Shown one piece after another: positions 52,186 through 60,825 of a stretch of 64,000 nt of DNA. Location of the stretch: the NCBI GenBank assembly GCA_003134685.1, contig PLCA01000002.1, positions 124,001 to 188,000 on the forward strand. The letters are read 5' to 3'. Within the stretch, counting starts at the first letter, position 1. Each line of letters opens with the position of its first letter. Both the position numbers and the translations under genes were made by a program. The notes beneath the pieces were generated by a model that saw only the letters and a list, made by a program, of their open reading frames with translations, searched no databases and was not told where the DNA came from. Source of the stretch: Gemmatimonadota bacterium. Lineage in GTDB: Bacteria; Gemmatimonadota; Gemmatimonadetes; Gemmatimonadales; Gemmatimonadaceae.

Positions 52186-54480
52186 CTACCAGCGATCCCG
52201 TATCAGCGTCAGGTCGCGATCCGCGAGACGATCTACTCCCGATTGAGTCAGTTCGATTGCCATGCTCCGGCCGGAGACAATCAAGCGCTCGCCAACAGAA
52301 AACGGCTCACGCAGCTCCGGCACCAGCTCGATCAGCTTGAAGTACGCGTCGGAGAATGGCTTCACCCGCAGCACCGTGCCGGTTTGCTTGTAGCGAACGT
52401 CGGTCCACACACTGTCGCGCAATACAAAGGTCACGTTGCCAGCTCGGGTCACGCGATCACCTCGACCAGCGCTCGCATAATCACCCATACCTACGGCTGC
52501 GTCTGCCGCCGAAAGGCTGGTCGCAGACCGTTGCGCTGCTGCCGACTTTGCGGCCTCGAATTGGACCGTCGCCGGAGCGGATGCCGCGCCTATGCCGGTA
52601 GTTACAACGCCGTTGAGCTGCGTTCCGCCAAAACCAATTGCTCTCTGGCGATTCATTCCAGGCTCGACCACGAGATACGACGAGAACTCGGTCGGAATGC
52701 CGAAGCGCTCTCCAAGATCACGAATCTCGTTGTCGATCTCCTGCGATCCACCATGCTTCCTCTTCTCCGCGCTCAGATATCCTACCCGCTGAGTGGCCCA
52801 CAGCCTCGCTACGAACGGATTCTCGCGCGAGCGGTCGGGGAAATTGACGCGCGCGCTCCAGCTCACCGGACCACTTGTCGTCTGTCCGTCGAAGCGCACA
52901 ACCCCGTTGCCACTCCCGTCATAGCGCGCGAGTATCACCAGATCCTCGCCCGCAAATATGTCCACCGGCCCCGAGGGGTGCATCTTCAGAAGTCGTACAC
53001 CGTCGGCACGAACGCGGACATCGGTCACGAGCGGGCTCGTCAGGCGGCTCGCGACGACTCCCACCGCGCGCTCTACCGATTCCTCCGGACGCACGAAGCT
53101 CGCGGTGCCGCGACCCTCGAGCGCCAGCTGCTCGATCAGTGAAACGTTGAGATCTGCGCCCACTCCAAAAGTGAACAGCCTGCGCGACCCACGCTGCTTC
53201 GCGACGTTCGACGCAATCACCGACGCATCTCGCTCTCCCACAGTCGGCTGCCCGTCGGTCAGAAACAGCACGATCGGCAGCCTTCCCGCTTGAACGGGAG
53301 CAGACAACGCCTCATCGAGCGCTCCCGAGATATTGGTCGAGCCCTCGGCGTCCAGCTGATCGAGATACCGCTCGGCCGCCCCAATGTTCTCGCGTGTCGC
53401 GGTCGAGAAATCGTTTCGGAACGTGCGCACATCGCTCGAGAAATCGATCAGACGGAACCGGTCCATTGGCGACAGCGTGCGCAATAGTTGCTTCCCCGCC
53501 GTGCGCGCCTGCTCGATTTTCTGGCCGCTCATGGAGCCGGACACGTCGATGACGAATGTTACGTCGCGGGGCACTGCGCGCGGACGGATCGCGGGCGGCG
53601 ACAGAGTGATCAGCGCAAAGCCATCGTCGTTGCCGGGCGCGTTCGCCAGCATTGAGATCGCGGCGCTGGTCGAGCGACGGATTGGGATGAGGAGCGTGAC
53701 CTCTCCGCGCGCGTCCCTCACCTCAACCCGTCGCACCGATCCACGACTGTTCGACGCGAATGACCGGTCCCCGTAACTGTCGACAGAGCTTTCTGACCCG
53801 TAACGCTGCTCGAAGATCGAGTGCGTCGGAGAATACGCCGTTCCGTACATTGGGTCGTTGGGGTACGTCAGCACGAAGGACGTGCGTCCCCCTGGTTCCT
53901 GATTCAGCTCGCGCTGGTTCGATCGCATTCCGCGGAAATAATCGACTCGCAAGGCATCGCCCTCTCGCGGCGCGACGGTCTGAAAGCGCACCACGACTTT
54001 CTTTTCCTCGCCCGGCGCGATCGGAAAGATTCTCGCGCGCAGCAGTCCGTACCCCATCCATTCGAGCAACGCAGGATCGCGTTGCCGGCGGACGATTTCT
54101 TCATAGATCTGCCGCGCACGGTCGGCGCTCATTGTCTCGCCGGCGACCATCTCGCCATTGATCGAGAGCTTCAAATCCTGGAAGGCGGCGCCTTTCGGTA
54201 ACGGAAACATGAAATCCGCTTCACCTATCCTGCTTCCGCGATTGACGAACGTCTCGGTGATCTCGTAGCGCAGCACGCGATCGACAAGATCGACGCGCAC
54301 GTCGCTGCTCTGTCGCACTACGTCGGGCGACGGAATACCACACGCCGGCATCACGCAGGGTCTTCCCGGCGAGCACGGCGGTGGAACTGGACAGGGCCAC
54401 GGACGCGGCGGACCCTCGACGATCTGTCCCGAAACCAGAGTGGGAAAGCCGAGGGCGAGTACTAGAAGGAATGAGCGCAT
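52186..54480 (-). CDS. VIT and von Willebrand factor A domain protein, exported
   Basis: A 764-aa exported protein with signal peptide (residues 1-18). Residues about 55-190 form a VIT domain ('VDLVDRVLRYEITETFVNRG', 'EADFMFPLPKGAAF') and about 305-480 a vWA domain with the metal-ion-dependent adhesion site 'DVSGSMSG' and 'LFLTDGQPTVG'. The C-terminal part is beta-rich, then helical. Related proteins include inter-alpha-inhibitor-like and sortase-target proteins, but no sortase signal is seen. It is the first gene of an operon with an ECF sigma factor and anti-sigma factor, which suggests that it is a sensor, regulator or envelope component of that response. Confidence 0.9.
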   Translation of the reverse strand: MRSFLLVLALGFPTLVSGQIVEGPPRPWPCPVPPPCSPGRPCVMPACGIPSPDVVRQSSDVRVDLVDRVLRYEITETFVNRGSRIGEADFMFPLPKGAAFQDLKLSINGEMVAGETMSADRARQIYEEIVRRQRDPALLEWMGYGLLRARIFPIAPGEEKKVVVRFQTVAPREGDALRVDYFRGMRSNQRELNQEPGGRTSFVLTYPNDPMYGTAYSPTHSIFEQRYGSESSVDSYGDRSFASNSRGSVRRVEVRDARGEVTLLIPIRRSTSAAISMLANAPGNDDGFALITLSPPAIRPRAVPRDVTFVIDVSGSMSGQKIEQARTAGKQLLRTLSPMDRFRLIDFSSDVRTFRNDFSTATRENIGAAERYLDQLDAEGSTNISGALDEALSAPVQAGRLPIVLFLTDGQPTVGERDASVIASNVAKQRGSRRLFTFGVGADLNVSLIEQLALEGRGTASFVRPEESVERAVGVVASRLTSPLVTDVRVRADGVRLLKMHPSGPVDIFAGEDLVILARYDGSGNGVVRFDGQTTSGPVSWSARVNFPDRSRENPFVARLWATQRVGYLSAEKRKHGGSQEIDNEIRDLGERFGIPTEFSSYLVVEPGMNRQRAIGFGGTQLNGVVTTGIGAASAPATVQFEAAKSAAAQRSATSLSAADAAVGMGDYASAGRGDRVTRAGNVTFVLRDSVWTDVRYKQTGTVLRVKPFSDAYFKLIELVPELREPFSVGERLIVSGRSMAIELTQSGVDRLADRDLTLIRDRW

Positions 54481-54487
54481 GAGACAC

Positions 54488-54509
54488 CAGTAGAAGAAAG
54501 GTTCTACTG
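54488..54509. promoter_or_regulatory. Inverted repeat in leader of VIT/vWA gene
   Basis: CAGTAGAA and TTCTACTG, a perfect 8-bp inverted repeat with a six-base spacer, lies 7 to 29 bases upstream of the VIT/vWA start codon on the minus strand, where the ribosome binding site should be. It could be an operator or a translation-control hairpin. Confidence 0.4.
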
Positions 54510-54716
54510 TGGGACGTGTGTCAGGACGTCACTTGCACACTCGCACCTTGCTTTGGCTTTTTGCCGGTAGCCGGGGCCCGCCAGGGGCGGTTAAGTGCTC
54601 CTTGGGACGCTTCTTCCACCTTCGTAGCACCCCGTGATCGGATCCCGGATCCTCGCTCGATGATCTCGCCATCCAACGCCGTGATGTAAATTCCCGCTTT
54701 ATTTGAAGGGGAAAGG

Positions 54717-55688
54717 GTGGAGGGATTCCGGACCGCCGGTATTCATCACGTCACCGGTATCGCGAGCGATCCGCAGAGAAATCTCGATTTCTACGCCGGG
54801 ATCCTCGGCTTGAGGCTGGTCAAGCGCACCGTCAACTTCGACGATCCAACCACTTATCACTTCTACTTCGGTGAGGAATCCGGACGTCCGGGCAGCATCC
54901 TCACTTTCTTCCCCTGGCCGGACGTGCGTCGCGGCAGACAGGGTGGCGGCCAGATCGCCGTCACATCGTTTTCGATCCTTCCCAGTTCCGTCGGGTTCTG
55001 GATCGAGCGACTCATCAAGAAGAGAGTGGAGTTCGAGCAGCCCGTTGCGCGCTACGAGGACGAGCGCGTCATCGCATTCAAGGATCACGAAGGATTCATG
55101 GGCGAGCTCGTCGCGCACCCGGCGGCTGCGGCCCACCCCGGTTGGTCGGGAGCTAGCGTTCCCGCCGAACACGCGATCCGGGGCCTTTATTCCGTCACGC
55201 TCTGGCTCGATGCCAACGAGCTCACCGGACAGCTTCTCACCAACACCCTCGGATTCAGGCTCGTGCGCGAACAGGGGAGCATCTATCGCTACGCGAGCGG
55301 AGACGGCGGCCCCGGAACAATCGTGGACCTGCGTTGCGTGCCAGGCATTTGGGGCGGCGTGATGGGAGCGGGCACTGTACACCATGTCGCGTTCCGCTGC
55401 TCCAGCGAAGCCGAGCAGATGGAGGTTCGCACCGAGCTGACTACGCTCGGCTACAACGTCACGCCACAGCTGGACCGTGATTACTTCAAATCTATTTACT
55501 TCCGCGAGCCCGGTGGAGTACTCTTCGAGATCGCGACCGATAGTCCCGGATTTGCAATCGATGAGCACCTCGATTCACTCGGCCAGTCGCTCAAGCTCCC
55601 CGACTGGCTCGAGCCCCGAAGATTCGAGATCGAGGCACTCCTCCCCAACATCCATACGCCACTCGAGCTGCACGGCCCCAATGCATGA
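54717..55688 (+). CDS. Ring-cleaving dioxygenase, MhqO-like (VOC superfamily)
   Basis: A 323-aa enzyme with two glyoxalase-like domains of the VOC fold. The probable iron ligands are His in 'GIHHVTGIA', His in 'TVHHVAFRC' and Glu in 'GGVLFEIATD'. The pattern 'NLDFYAGILGLRLVKRTVNFDDP' and 'SFSILPSSVGFW' is that of MhqO-type hydroquinone dioxygenases, which break down toxic quinols. The start is GTG at 54717, preceded by GGGGAAAGG. It overlaps the next gene, an MhqD-like hydrolase, by four bases (ATGA), so the two work together and are translated together. Confidence 0.88.
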   Translation: MEGFRTAGIHHVTGIASDPQRNLDFYAGILGLRLVKRTVNFDDPTTYHFYFGEESGRPGSILTFFPWPDVRRGRQGGGQIAVTSFSILPSSVGFWIERLIKKRVEFEQPVARYEDERVIAFKDHEGFMGELVAHPAAAAHPGWSGASVPAEHAIRGLYSVTLWLDANELTGQLLTNTLGFRLVREQGSIYRYASGDGGPGTIVDLRCVPGIWGGVMGAGTVHHVAFRCSSEAEQMEVRTELTTLGYNVTPQLDRDYFKSIYFREPGGVLFEIATDSPGFAIDEHLDSLGQSLKLPDWLEPRRFEIEALLPNIHTPLELHGPNA

Positions 55689-56320
55689 CTGACGACCTCG
55701 GATTCATTCACCGTTTTTTGCCCGCGGAGGATTCGTCGCACGGCGAAACCCTCGTCGTACTGCACGGCACTGGCGGAGACGAGAACGATCTGATCGGGAT
55801 CGGACAGGCGATCGCTCCAGGCGCCGACATTGTGAGCCCGCGCGGAAACGTTCTGGAGGCCGGAGCCCCGCGCTTCTTCAAGCGTCTTGCCGAGGGCGTG
55901 TTCGATCCGAAGGAAGTCCGCTCGCGCGCGGAGGAGCTGGCGCGATTCATTCGCGGGGCAGTCGTTACATATCGTCTCGATCCCGCTCGTGTCTTTGCCC
56001 TCGGATACTCCAACGGCGCCAACATCGCATCGACAGTGATGCTCGTCGAACCCGGGATCCTGCAGGGCGCGATTCTCTTTCGGCCCATGCTCGTGTACGA
56101 GCCGAGTGAGAAGAGCGATCTCACCGGCTCCGCTGTGTTCATCTCCGCCGGTCGCATGGATCCCATCGTTCCCGTGGCCAGCGTCGAGCGGTTGGCTGAG
56201 CTCTTCGAGTCGACGCACGCGGAAGTCACTCTGAAATGGCAGTTGGCCGGCCACAATCTGCTACCAAGCGAAGTACGCGAAGCGGCCGATTGGCTCGCCC
56301 TGCGGCGCGCGCGCGTATGA
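55685..56320 (+). CDS. Carboxylesterase / phospholipase, MhqD-like
   Basis: A 211-aa alpha/beta hydrolase of the carboxylesterase type. The opening '[19 protein letters not shown]', nucleophile elbow GYSNGAN, Asp in '[10 protein letters not shown]' and His in 'LAGHNL' match the MhqD/YodD group. In Bacillus the mhq genes (mhqD, mhqE, mhqNOP) respond to quinones under MhqR. Here it follows an MhqO-like dioxygenase with overlap, giving an equivalent of the pair; no MarR-type regulator is adjacent. The substrate is unknown. Confidence 0.88.
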   Translation: MTDDLGFIHRFLPAEDSSHGETLVVLHGTGGDENDLIGIGQAIAPGADIVSPRGNVLEAGAPRFFKRLAEGVFDPKEVRSRAEELARFIRGAVVTYRLDPARVFALGYSNGANIASTVMLVEPGILQGAILFRPMLVYEPSEKSDLTGSAVFISAGRMDPIVPVASVERLAELFESTHAEVTLKWQLAGHNLLPSEVREAADWLALRRARV

Positions 56321-56396
56321 GCTAGCTTCAGATGAGAATCCCCTTCGGCGTGACGCCCGCCGCGCATATCTCTTATCACCTGCCGCACCGCTTCTA

Positions 56397-58466
56397 ATGT
56401 CCGAGCCAGCCGACACCGCGACCGCCCCTCGGTCAACAGCCTCTTCTTCGTCTCCACCTTCGGGATCCGGCCAATCGCTGGAAGATCTCTGCATCAACGC
56501 GATCAGAGTTCTCGCGATGGATGCCGTTCAGAAGGCGGACTCCGGCCATCCCGGCACACCGATGGCGCTGGCGCCGCTCGCCTACGTACTCTGGACCCAG
56601 CACCTCCGCTACAACCCGGCCGATCCCAATTGGCTGAATCGTGATCGCTTTGTCTTGTCGGCGGGACACGCGTCGATGTTGTTGTACAGCGTGCTCTATC
56701 TGACCGGCTACGACCTCACGCTCGATGACCTGAAGCAGTTCCGGCAGTGGGAGAGCAAGACGCCCGGGCATCCCGAGCTCGGTTACACGCCCGGTGTCGA
56801 GACGACGACCGGCCCGCTGGGCCAGGGGATCGGCAACTCGGTTGGTATGGCGGTGGCCGAGGCGCACATGAGCGCGGTGTTCAACCGTGACCAGAAGATC
56901 ATCGACCATCACGTGTATTTCATCGCCAGCGATGGCGACATGATGGAAGGTGTCTCGCATGAGGCTGCTTCATTCGCAGGCCACACGAAGCTCGGCAAGT
57001 TGATCGGCTTCTATGATGACAATCACATCACGATCGAAGGCGATACTGCGCTCACGTTCAGCGACGACACCGGTGCCCGGTTCGAGGCCTATGGCTGGCA
57101 CGTGCAGCACGTGGCCGACGTCAACGATCTCGCCGCGCTCAATCGCGCAATCGATGCGGCAAAGGCCGAGACATCGAAGCCGTCGCTGATCGTCGTTCGC
57201 TCGCACATCGGCTACGGTAGTCCCAACAAGCACGACACCGCCGAGGCGCACGGCTCCGCACTCGGCCTGGACGAGATCACTCTCACCAAGAAGGCGCTCG
57301 GCTATCCATCGTTGGAGCCTTTCTACGTGGCACCGGAAGCTCTCAATTATTGGCGCGAAGCAGGAAAACAGCGAGCGAAGGCGGAGCCCGGATGGAAAAA
57401 GATCTACGACGCTTACAAGGCCGCGAATCCGACTCTCGCGAAGGAGCTCGAGCGCCGGCTTCGTGGTGATTTGCCAGACGGCTGGGAAGAAACGATTCCT
57501 GTGTTCACGGCGAAGGACGGCAACGTCGCGAGTCGCGCTGCATCAGGCGTCGTCATCAACGCCATCGCCAAAAAGCTACCCGAGCTGATGGGAGGCTCCG
57601 CCGATCTGGCGAGTTCCACCAACACCATCATCAAAGGCGAGCCAAGTTTCTCCGCGGAGAGCTACGCCGGCCGCAATTTCCATTTTGGGATTCGCGAGCA
57701 CGGGATGGGATCGATCATGAACGGGATGTCGCTGTTCGGCGGCATCATTCCGTACGGTGCGACCTTCCTGATTTTTTCGGACTACATGAGACCGCCGGTA
57801 AGGCTGGCGTGCATCATGGAGCGCCACGTCATCTACGTTTACACGCACGACTCGATCGGTCTTGGCGAGGATGGGCCGACGCACCAACCCATCGAGCAGC
57901 TGAGCGCGCTGCGCGCGATACCCCACATGACGCTCATCAGACCAGCCGATGCGTCGGAAACGGCGGAGGCCTGGCGGGCTGCTCTCAAGCACAAGGGTCC
58001 GGTCGCACTGGTGCTGACACGACAAAAACTTCCCTTCATCGATCGATCGAAATACGCCTCCGCCAGCGGATTGGCGCGCGGCGCATATGTGCTCGCGGAT
58101 ACGGCCGGCGGTGCTCCTCAGGTCGTCATGATGTCGAGCGGCTCCGAGGTCTCGCTGATTCTCGAGGCCCAGAAGAAGCTGGAGGCCGACGGAATTCGTA
58201 CCCGCGCTGTAAGCATGCCGAGCCACGAGCTTTTCGCGAGACAGGATCAGGCATATCGCGACAGCGTGCTGCCGAAGGGTGTGAAACGCATCGCGATTGA
58301 GGCAGCGCATCCGATGTCCTGGTACCGCTGGGTGGGAGATGATGGCGTCATCATCGGACTCGAGCGCTTTGGCGCGTCGGCCCCAGCTCCTACCATCTAT
58401 GAACACTTCGGCATCACAGCGGAGCGAATGGTCGAGACGGCGAAGAAGCTCGTGGCGAAGAAATAA
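56397..58466 (+). CDS. tkt: Transketolase
   Basis: A 689-aa cytoplasmic thiamine diphosphate enzyme of the pentose phosphate pathway and Calvin cycle. Three domains are in normal order: TPP-binding with '[13 protein letters not shown]', '[15 protein letters not shown]' and the G-D-G motif '[15 protein letters not shown]' followed by 'DDNHITIEG'; the pyrimidine domain with '[12 protein letters not shown]' and '[15 protein letters not shown]'; and a C-terminal domain with '[16 protein letters not shown]'. Length is typical (about 665-690). It starts 77 bp after the MhqD-like gene, in the same direction, probably from its own promoter. Confidence 0.95.
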   Translation: MSEPADTATAPRSTASSSSPPSGSGQSLEDLCINAIRVLAMDAVQKADSGHPGTPMALAPLAYVLWTQHLRYNPADPNWLNRDRFVLSAGHASMLLYSVLYLTGYDLTLDDLKQFRQWESKTPGHPELGYTPGVETTTGPLGQGIGNSVGMAVAEAHMSAVFNRDQKIIDHHVYFIASDGDMMEGVSHEAASFAGHTKLGKLIGFYDDNHITIEGDTALTFSDDTGARFEAYGWHVQHVADVNDLAALNRAIDAAKAETSKPSLIVVRSHIGYGSPNKHDTAEAHGSALGLDEITLTKKALGYPSLEPFYVAPEALNYWREAGKQRAKAEPGWKKIYDAYKAANPTLAKELERRLRGDLPDGWEETIPVFTAKDGNVASRAASGVVINAIAKKLPELMGGSADLASSTNTIIKGEPSFSAESYAGRNFHFGIREHGMGSIMNGMSLFGGIIPYGATFLIFSDYMRPPVRLACIMERHVIYVYTHDSIGLGEDGPTHQPIEQLSALRAIPHMTLIRPADASETAEAWRAALKHKGPVALVLTRQKLPFIDRSKYASASGLARGAYVLADTAGGAPQVVMMSSGSEVSLILEAQKKLEADGIRTRAVSMPSHELFARQDQAYRDSVLPKGVKRIAIEAAHPMSWYRWVGDDGVIIGLERFGASAPAPTIYEHFGITAERMVETAKKLVAKK

Positions 58467-58473
58467 TCACGGG

Positions 58474-59148
58474 ATGCCGGATCCTGGTAAGGTCGTTATC
58501 GTGAGCGAGAGCGAGCCCCTGCTTCGCGACATCAGCGTTACGCTCAATCCCGACACGCCAGAATGGCCGGGCGACACGCCATTCACGTGTGGGTGGGCTT
58601 CCTCGATGGCGGCGGGCGCGAGTGTCAATGTGTCGTCCTTCACCGCGAGTCCACACGTCGGCACGCACGCCGATGCGCCGCTTCACGTGCGAGAGGGATG
58701 GTCGGGCTCGCACGAGCTGTCACTCGACGCCTTCTTCGGTCCAGCGATTGTCGTCGATGTTTCGACTCTCAACAAGGAGATCGAGATCGAGGACCTGGAA
58801 AAGATCCAATCACTGCCATTCGTCGAGCGACTGCTTTTGCGAACGGGTCGAACGATTGCGAGCGGTGCCTTCCCCGAGGACTGGCCGACACTCTCCGAAT
58901 CGTGCGTTCGCACCTTGCTCGGGCGCGGTCTGCGCCTGCTCGGCGTCGATTCTCCCTCGGTGGATCCCAGAGACAGCAAGAATCTTCCTGTCCACATTAT
59001 GCTCTTCTCCGGTAACGCTGCGATCCTGGAGAACCTCGACCTGAGGAGAATTACGCCCACCATGTACGAGCTGATGGCATTTCCACTCAAGCTCATGGCT
59101 CTCGACGCCGCTCCAGTGCGCGCGGTTCTACGGCAGATCGTCGTCTAA
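58474..59148 (+). CDS. Cyclase/kynurenine formamidase family hydrolase
   Basis: A 224-aa metal-dependent amidohydrolase-like protein of the cyclase family that includes KynB, which removes formate from N-formylkynurenine. The metal-site motif H-x-G-T-H-x-D-x-P in 'SPHVGTHADAPLH' and the opening 'RDISVTLNPDTPEWPGDTPF' are typical; so is 'LGVDSPSVDP'. ATG at 58474 is used; GTG at 58501, with AAGG nine bases before it, would remove nine residues and may be the true start. Transketolase ends seven bases upstream. No other kynurenine gene is near, so the real substrate is open. Confidence 0.85.
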   Translation: MPDPGKVVIVSESEPLLRDISVTLNPDTPEWPGDTPFTCGWASSMAAGASVNVSSFTASPHVGTHADAPLHVREGWSGSHELSLDAFFGPAIVVDVSTLNKEIEIEDLEKIQSLPFVERLLLRTGRTIASGAFPEDWPTLSESCVRTLLGRGLRLLGVDSPSVDPRDSKNLPVHIMLFSGNAAILENLDLRRITPTMYELMAFPLKLMALDAAPVRAVLRQIVV

Positions 59149-59257
59149 ACCGTTCGAGCGGGTGGGGCAAAGATGACACGCGTCCTGAAACGACCAGGCC
59201 GACACCGAAGAGGTCGGCGACCTTACGGTTGATTCTCTGATCCGGCCATTGATAACG

Positions 59258-60328
59258 ATGCTCAGACGCGCTGTCTTCTTTTTTCTTGCACTGGCAACGT
59301 TGGCCGCCCTGATCGAGGGGCAGCAGCAGCGGTCGAAGCGCGCGAGAGGTTCATCCAAAAGCCACGAGCGACGCGCCAGACACCAGCCGGCCAAACCGCC
59401 GGTAACCAGCTTCGTCACCGACTCTGGCGGCAGAGAGCTGATCGTCCGTCTGCTCGATATCGGACAGGGGGATGCCACTTACATCAGGAACGGGTCGAGC
59501 AGGGTGATCATCGACGGCGGCCCCGATACCGCCGCGTTCGGACGATATCTCGATTCATTGAATCTCAACAACTCGACGATCGACGTTGTGATCCTCTCTC
59601 ACCAGCATCTCGATCACTACGGCGGCCTCCAGGAACTATTCAAGACCACTCGCCATATCCACGTGCGCAGCTTCTTCGAGAACAAGGATCCCTCAGCGGC
59701 CGTGACGCTCGCCGAGCTTCGCGATTCGATACTGTCTCGAATGGATCGCGACAGCCTGATCTATCGCGACACCGACGATCCGTGCTCCAACGGACGCCCG
59801 ATTTGCACCGTCGCGATGACCGGCGGGGCGAAAATGCACATCATGGCGCCATTTTCCACCAGTGACGGGGCCAACAACCGCTCGACAGCTGTGAAATTGA
59901 TCGGGCCCGATTCCGCATCATTTACGATGTGGCTCGCTGGAGATGCGGAACGTGAGGAAATCGGCTGGTTCGAGACAGCGGGCTACGCCCGGAATCCCGG
60001 AATGCGGGTGAATGTTCTCAAGGCCGATCATCATGGAAGCTGCAACGGCGTCACGCCGCGCTACCTTGCGCTGACGGATCCACAGTGGGTCGTTGCATCG
60101 CTCGGCACGGGCAACGGCTACGGCCACATGCACGCTCAGGCGAAGAAGATCTATCGCGGTGCCCACGTGCCATGGTATCGAACCGACCAGAACGGCACGA
60201 TCACAATCCGCACGCCTGGGACAGTCGGCGGTGGATTCAAGGTCACCCCGGAGCGCGGTGGCACAAGTCTCGATGGGCCGAGTGACCGGGTATCACATCA
60301 GCCGGGATGTGCGACGGGGGCAAGATAG
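59258..60328 (+). CDS. ComEC/Rec2-like metallo-beta-lactamase-fold hydrolase, secreted
   Basis: A 356-aa exported protein of the beta-lactamase fold found at the C-terminus of ComEC, without its membrane channel domain. Start is ATG at 59258 with a signal-like segment of about 20 residues ('VFFFLALATLAALI'). The core includes 'LDIGQGDATYI', metal motif HxHxDH in 'SHQHLDHYGG', 'WLAGDAEREEI' and 'LKADHHGSCN'. Such stand-alone proteins are probably nucleases or phosphodiesterases. It converges on a DUF3006 gene, which in other genomes is also often next to ComEC-like hydrolase genes. Confidence 0.88.
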   Translation: MLRRAVFFFLALATLAALIEGQQQRSKRARGSSKSHERRARHQPAKPPVTSFVTDSGGRELIVRLLDIGQGDATYIRNGSSRVIIDGGPDTAAFGRYLDSLNLNNSTIDVVILSHQHLDHYGGLQELFKTTRHIHVRSFFENKDPSAAVTLAELRDSILSRMDRDSLIYRDTDDPCSNGRPICTVAMTGGAKMHIMAPFSTSDGANNRSTAVKLIGPDSASFTMWLAGDAEREEIGWFETAGYARNPGMRVNVLKADHHGSCNGVTPRYLALTDPQWVVASLGTGNGYGHMHAQAKKIYRGAHVPWYRTDQNGTITIRTPGTVGGGFKVTPERGGTSLDGPSDRVSHQPGCATGAR

Positions 60329-60339
60329 GCGGCTGACCC

Positions 60340-60621
60340 TTAAAGCTGAATATCACCACCGCGATCGTTCTTCGACTTTCTAGACACCTGCTTCGCCGAT
60401 TTGTCGAGCGCTTTCTTCTTCGCGTCGGGATCGGTTTCGATCAGGAGGGCGGATTTCCCTTCGCCTCGGTCGTGAGTCACCGATAGCACATCGCCTTCCT
60501 TCACTCCCTCTGGCAACAACCACGCGGGAATCGGCGTTACTGCGCGGCCGTCAACTTCGATCGAAGCCGACCCATCTTCGATCACATCGACGACCCATGT
60601 GTGCTTGGAATGTTTACTCAT
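60340..60621 (-). CDS. DUF3006-like protein
   Basis: A 93-aa soluble protein with the typical small beta-domain: 'WVVDVIEDGSASIEVDGRAV', 'IPAWLLPEGVKEGDVLSV' and a basic, Lys-rich C-terminal tail ('KKKALDKSAKQVSRKSK'). ATG at 60621 has GGGAG seven bases upstream; longer in-frame sequence upstream is not supported. DUF3006 has no proven role. It is convergent with the ComEC-like hydrolase gene, 12 bp away. Confidence 0.82.
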   Translation of the reverse strand: MSKHSKHTWVVDVIEDGSASIEVDGRAVTPIPAWLLPEGVKEGDVLSVTHDRGEGKSALLIETDPDAKKKALDKSAKQVSRKSKNDRGGDIQL

Positions 60622-60668
60622 GACGTTTCTCCCGACGTGGTTACCCGAACTCTCGCACCGGAAAGCGG

Positions 60669-60722
60669 ACGGTATCTGCGGCGGAACTCGAACGTAAAGT
60701 GAACGGTATCCGCGGCGAAGCT
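60669..60722. repeat. Direct repeat upstream of DUF3006 gene
   Basis: ACGGTATCTGCGGCGGAA (from 60669) and ACGGTATCCGCGGCGAAG (from 60703) are near-identical and 34 bp apart. They lie between the divergent DUF3006 and FAD/Rieske genes and could be regulatory. Confidence 0.4.
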
Positions 60723-60825
60723 TCACGAACGTCTGCGGATTCTAGAGTAGCACATGGCATGTCGTATGCGCCATTGCGCGTCTCCGAGCCGCACGACTCG
60801 CACCAATCATCGCACGAGATCACCC

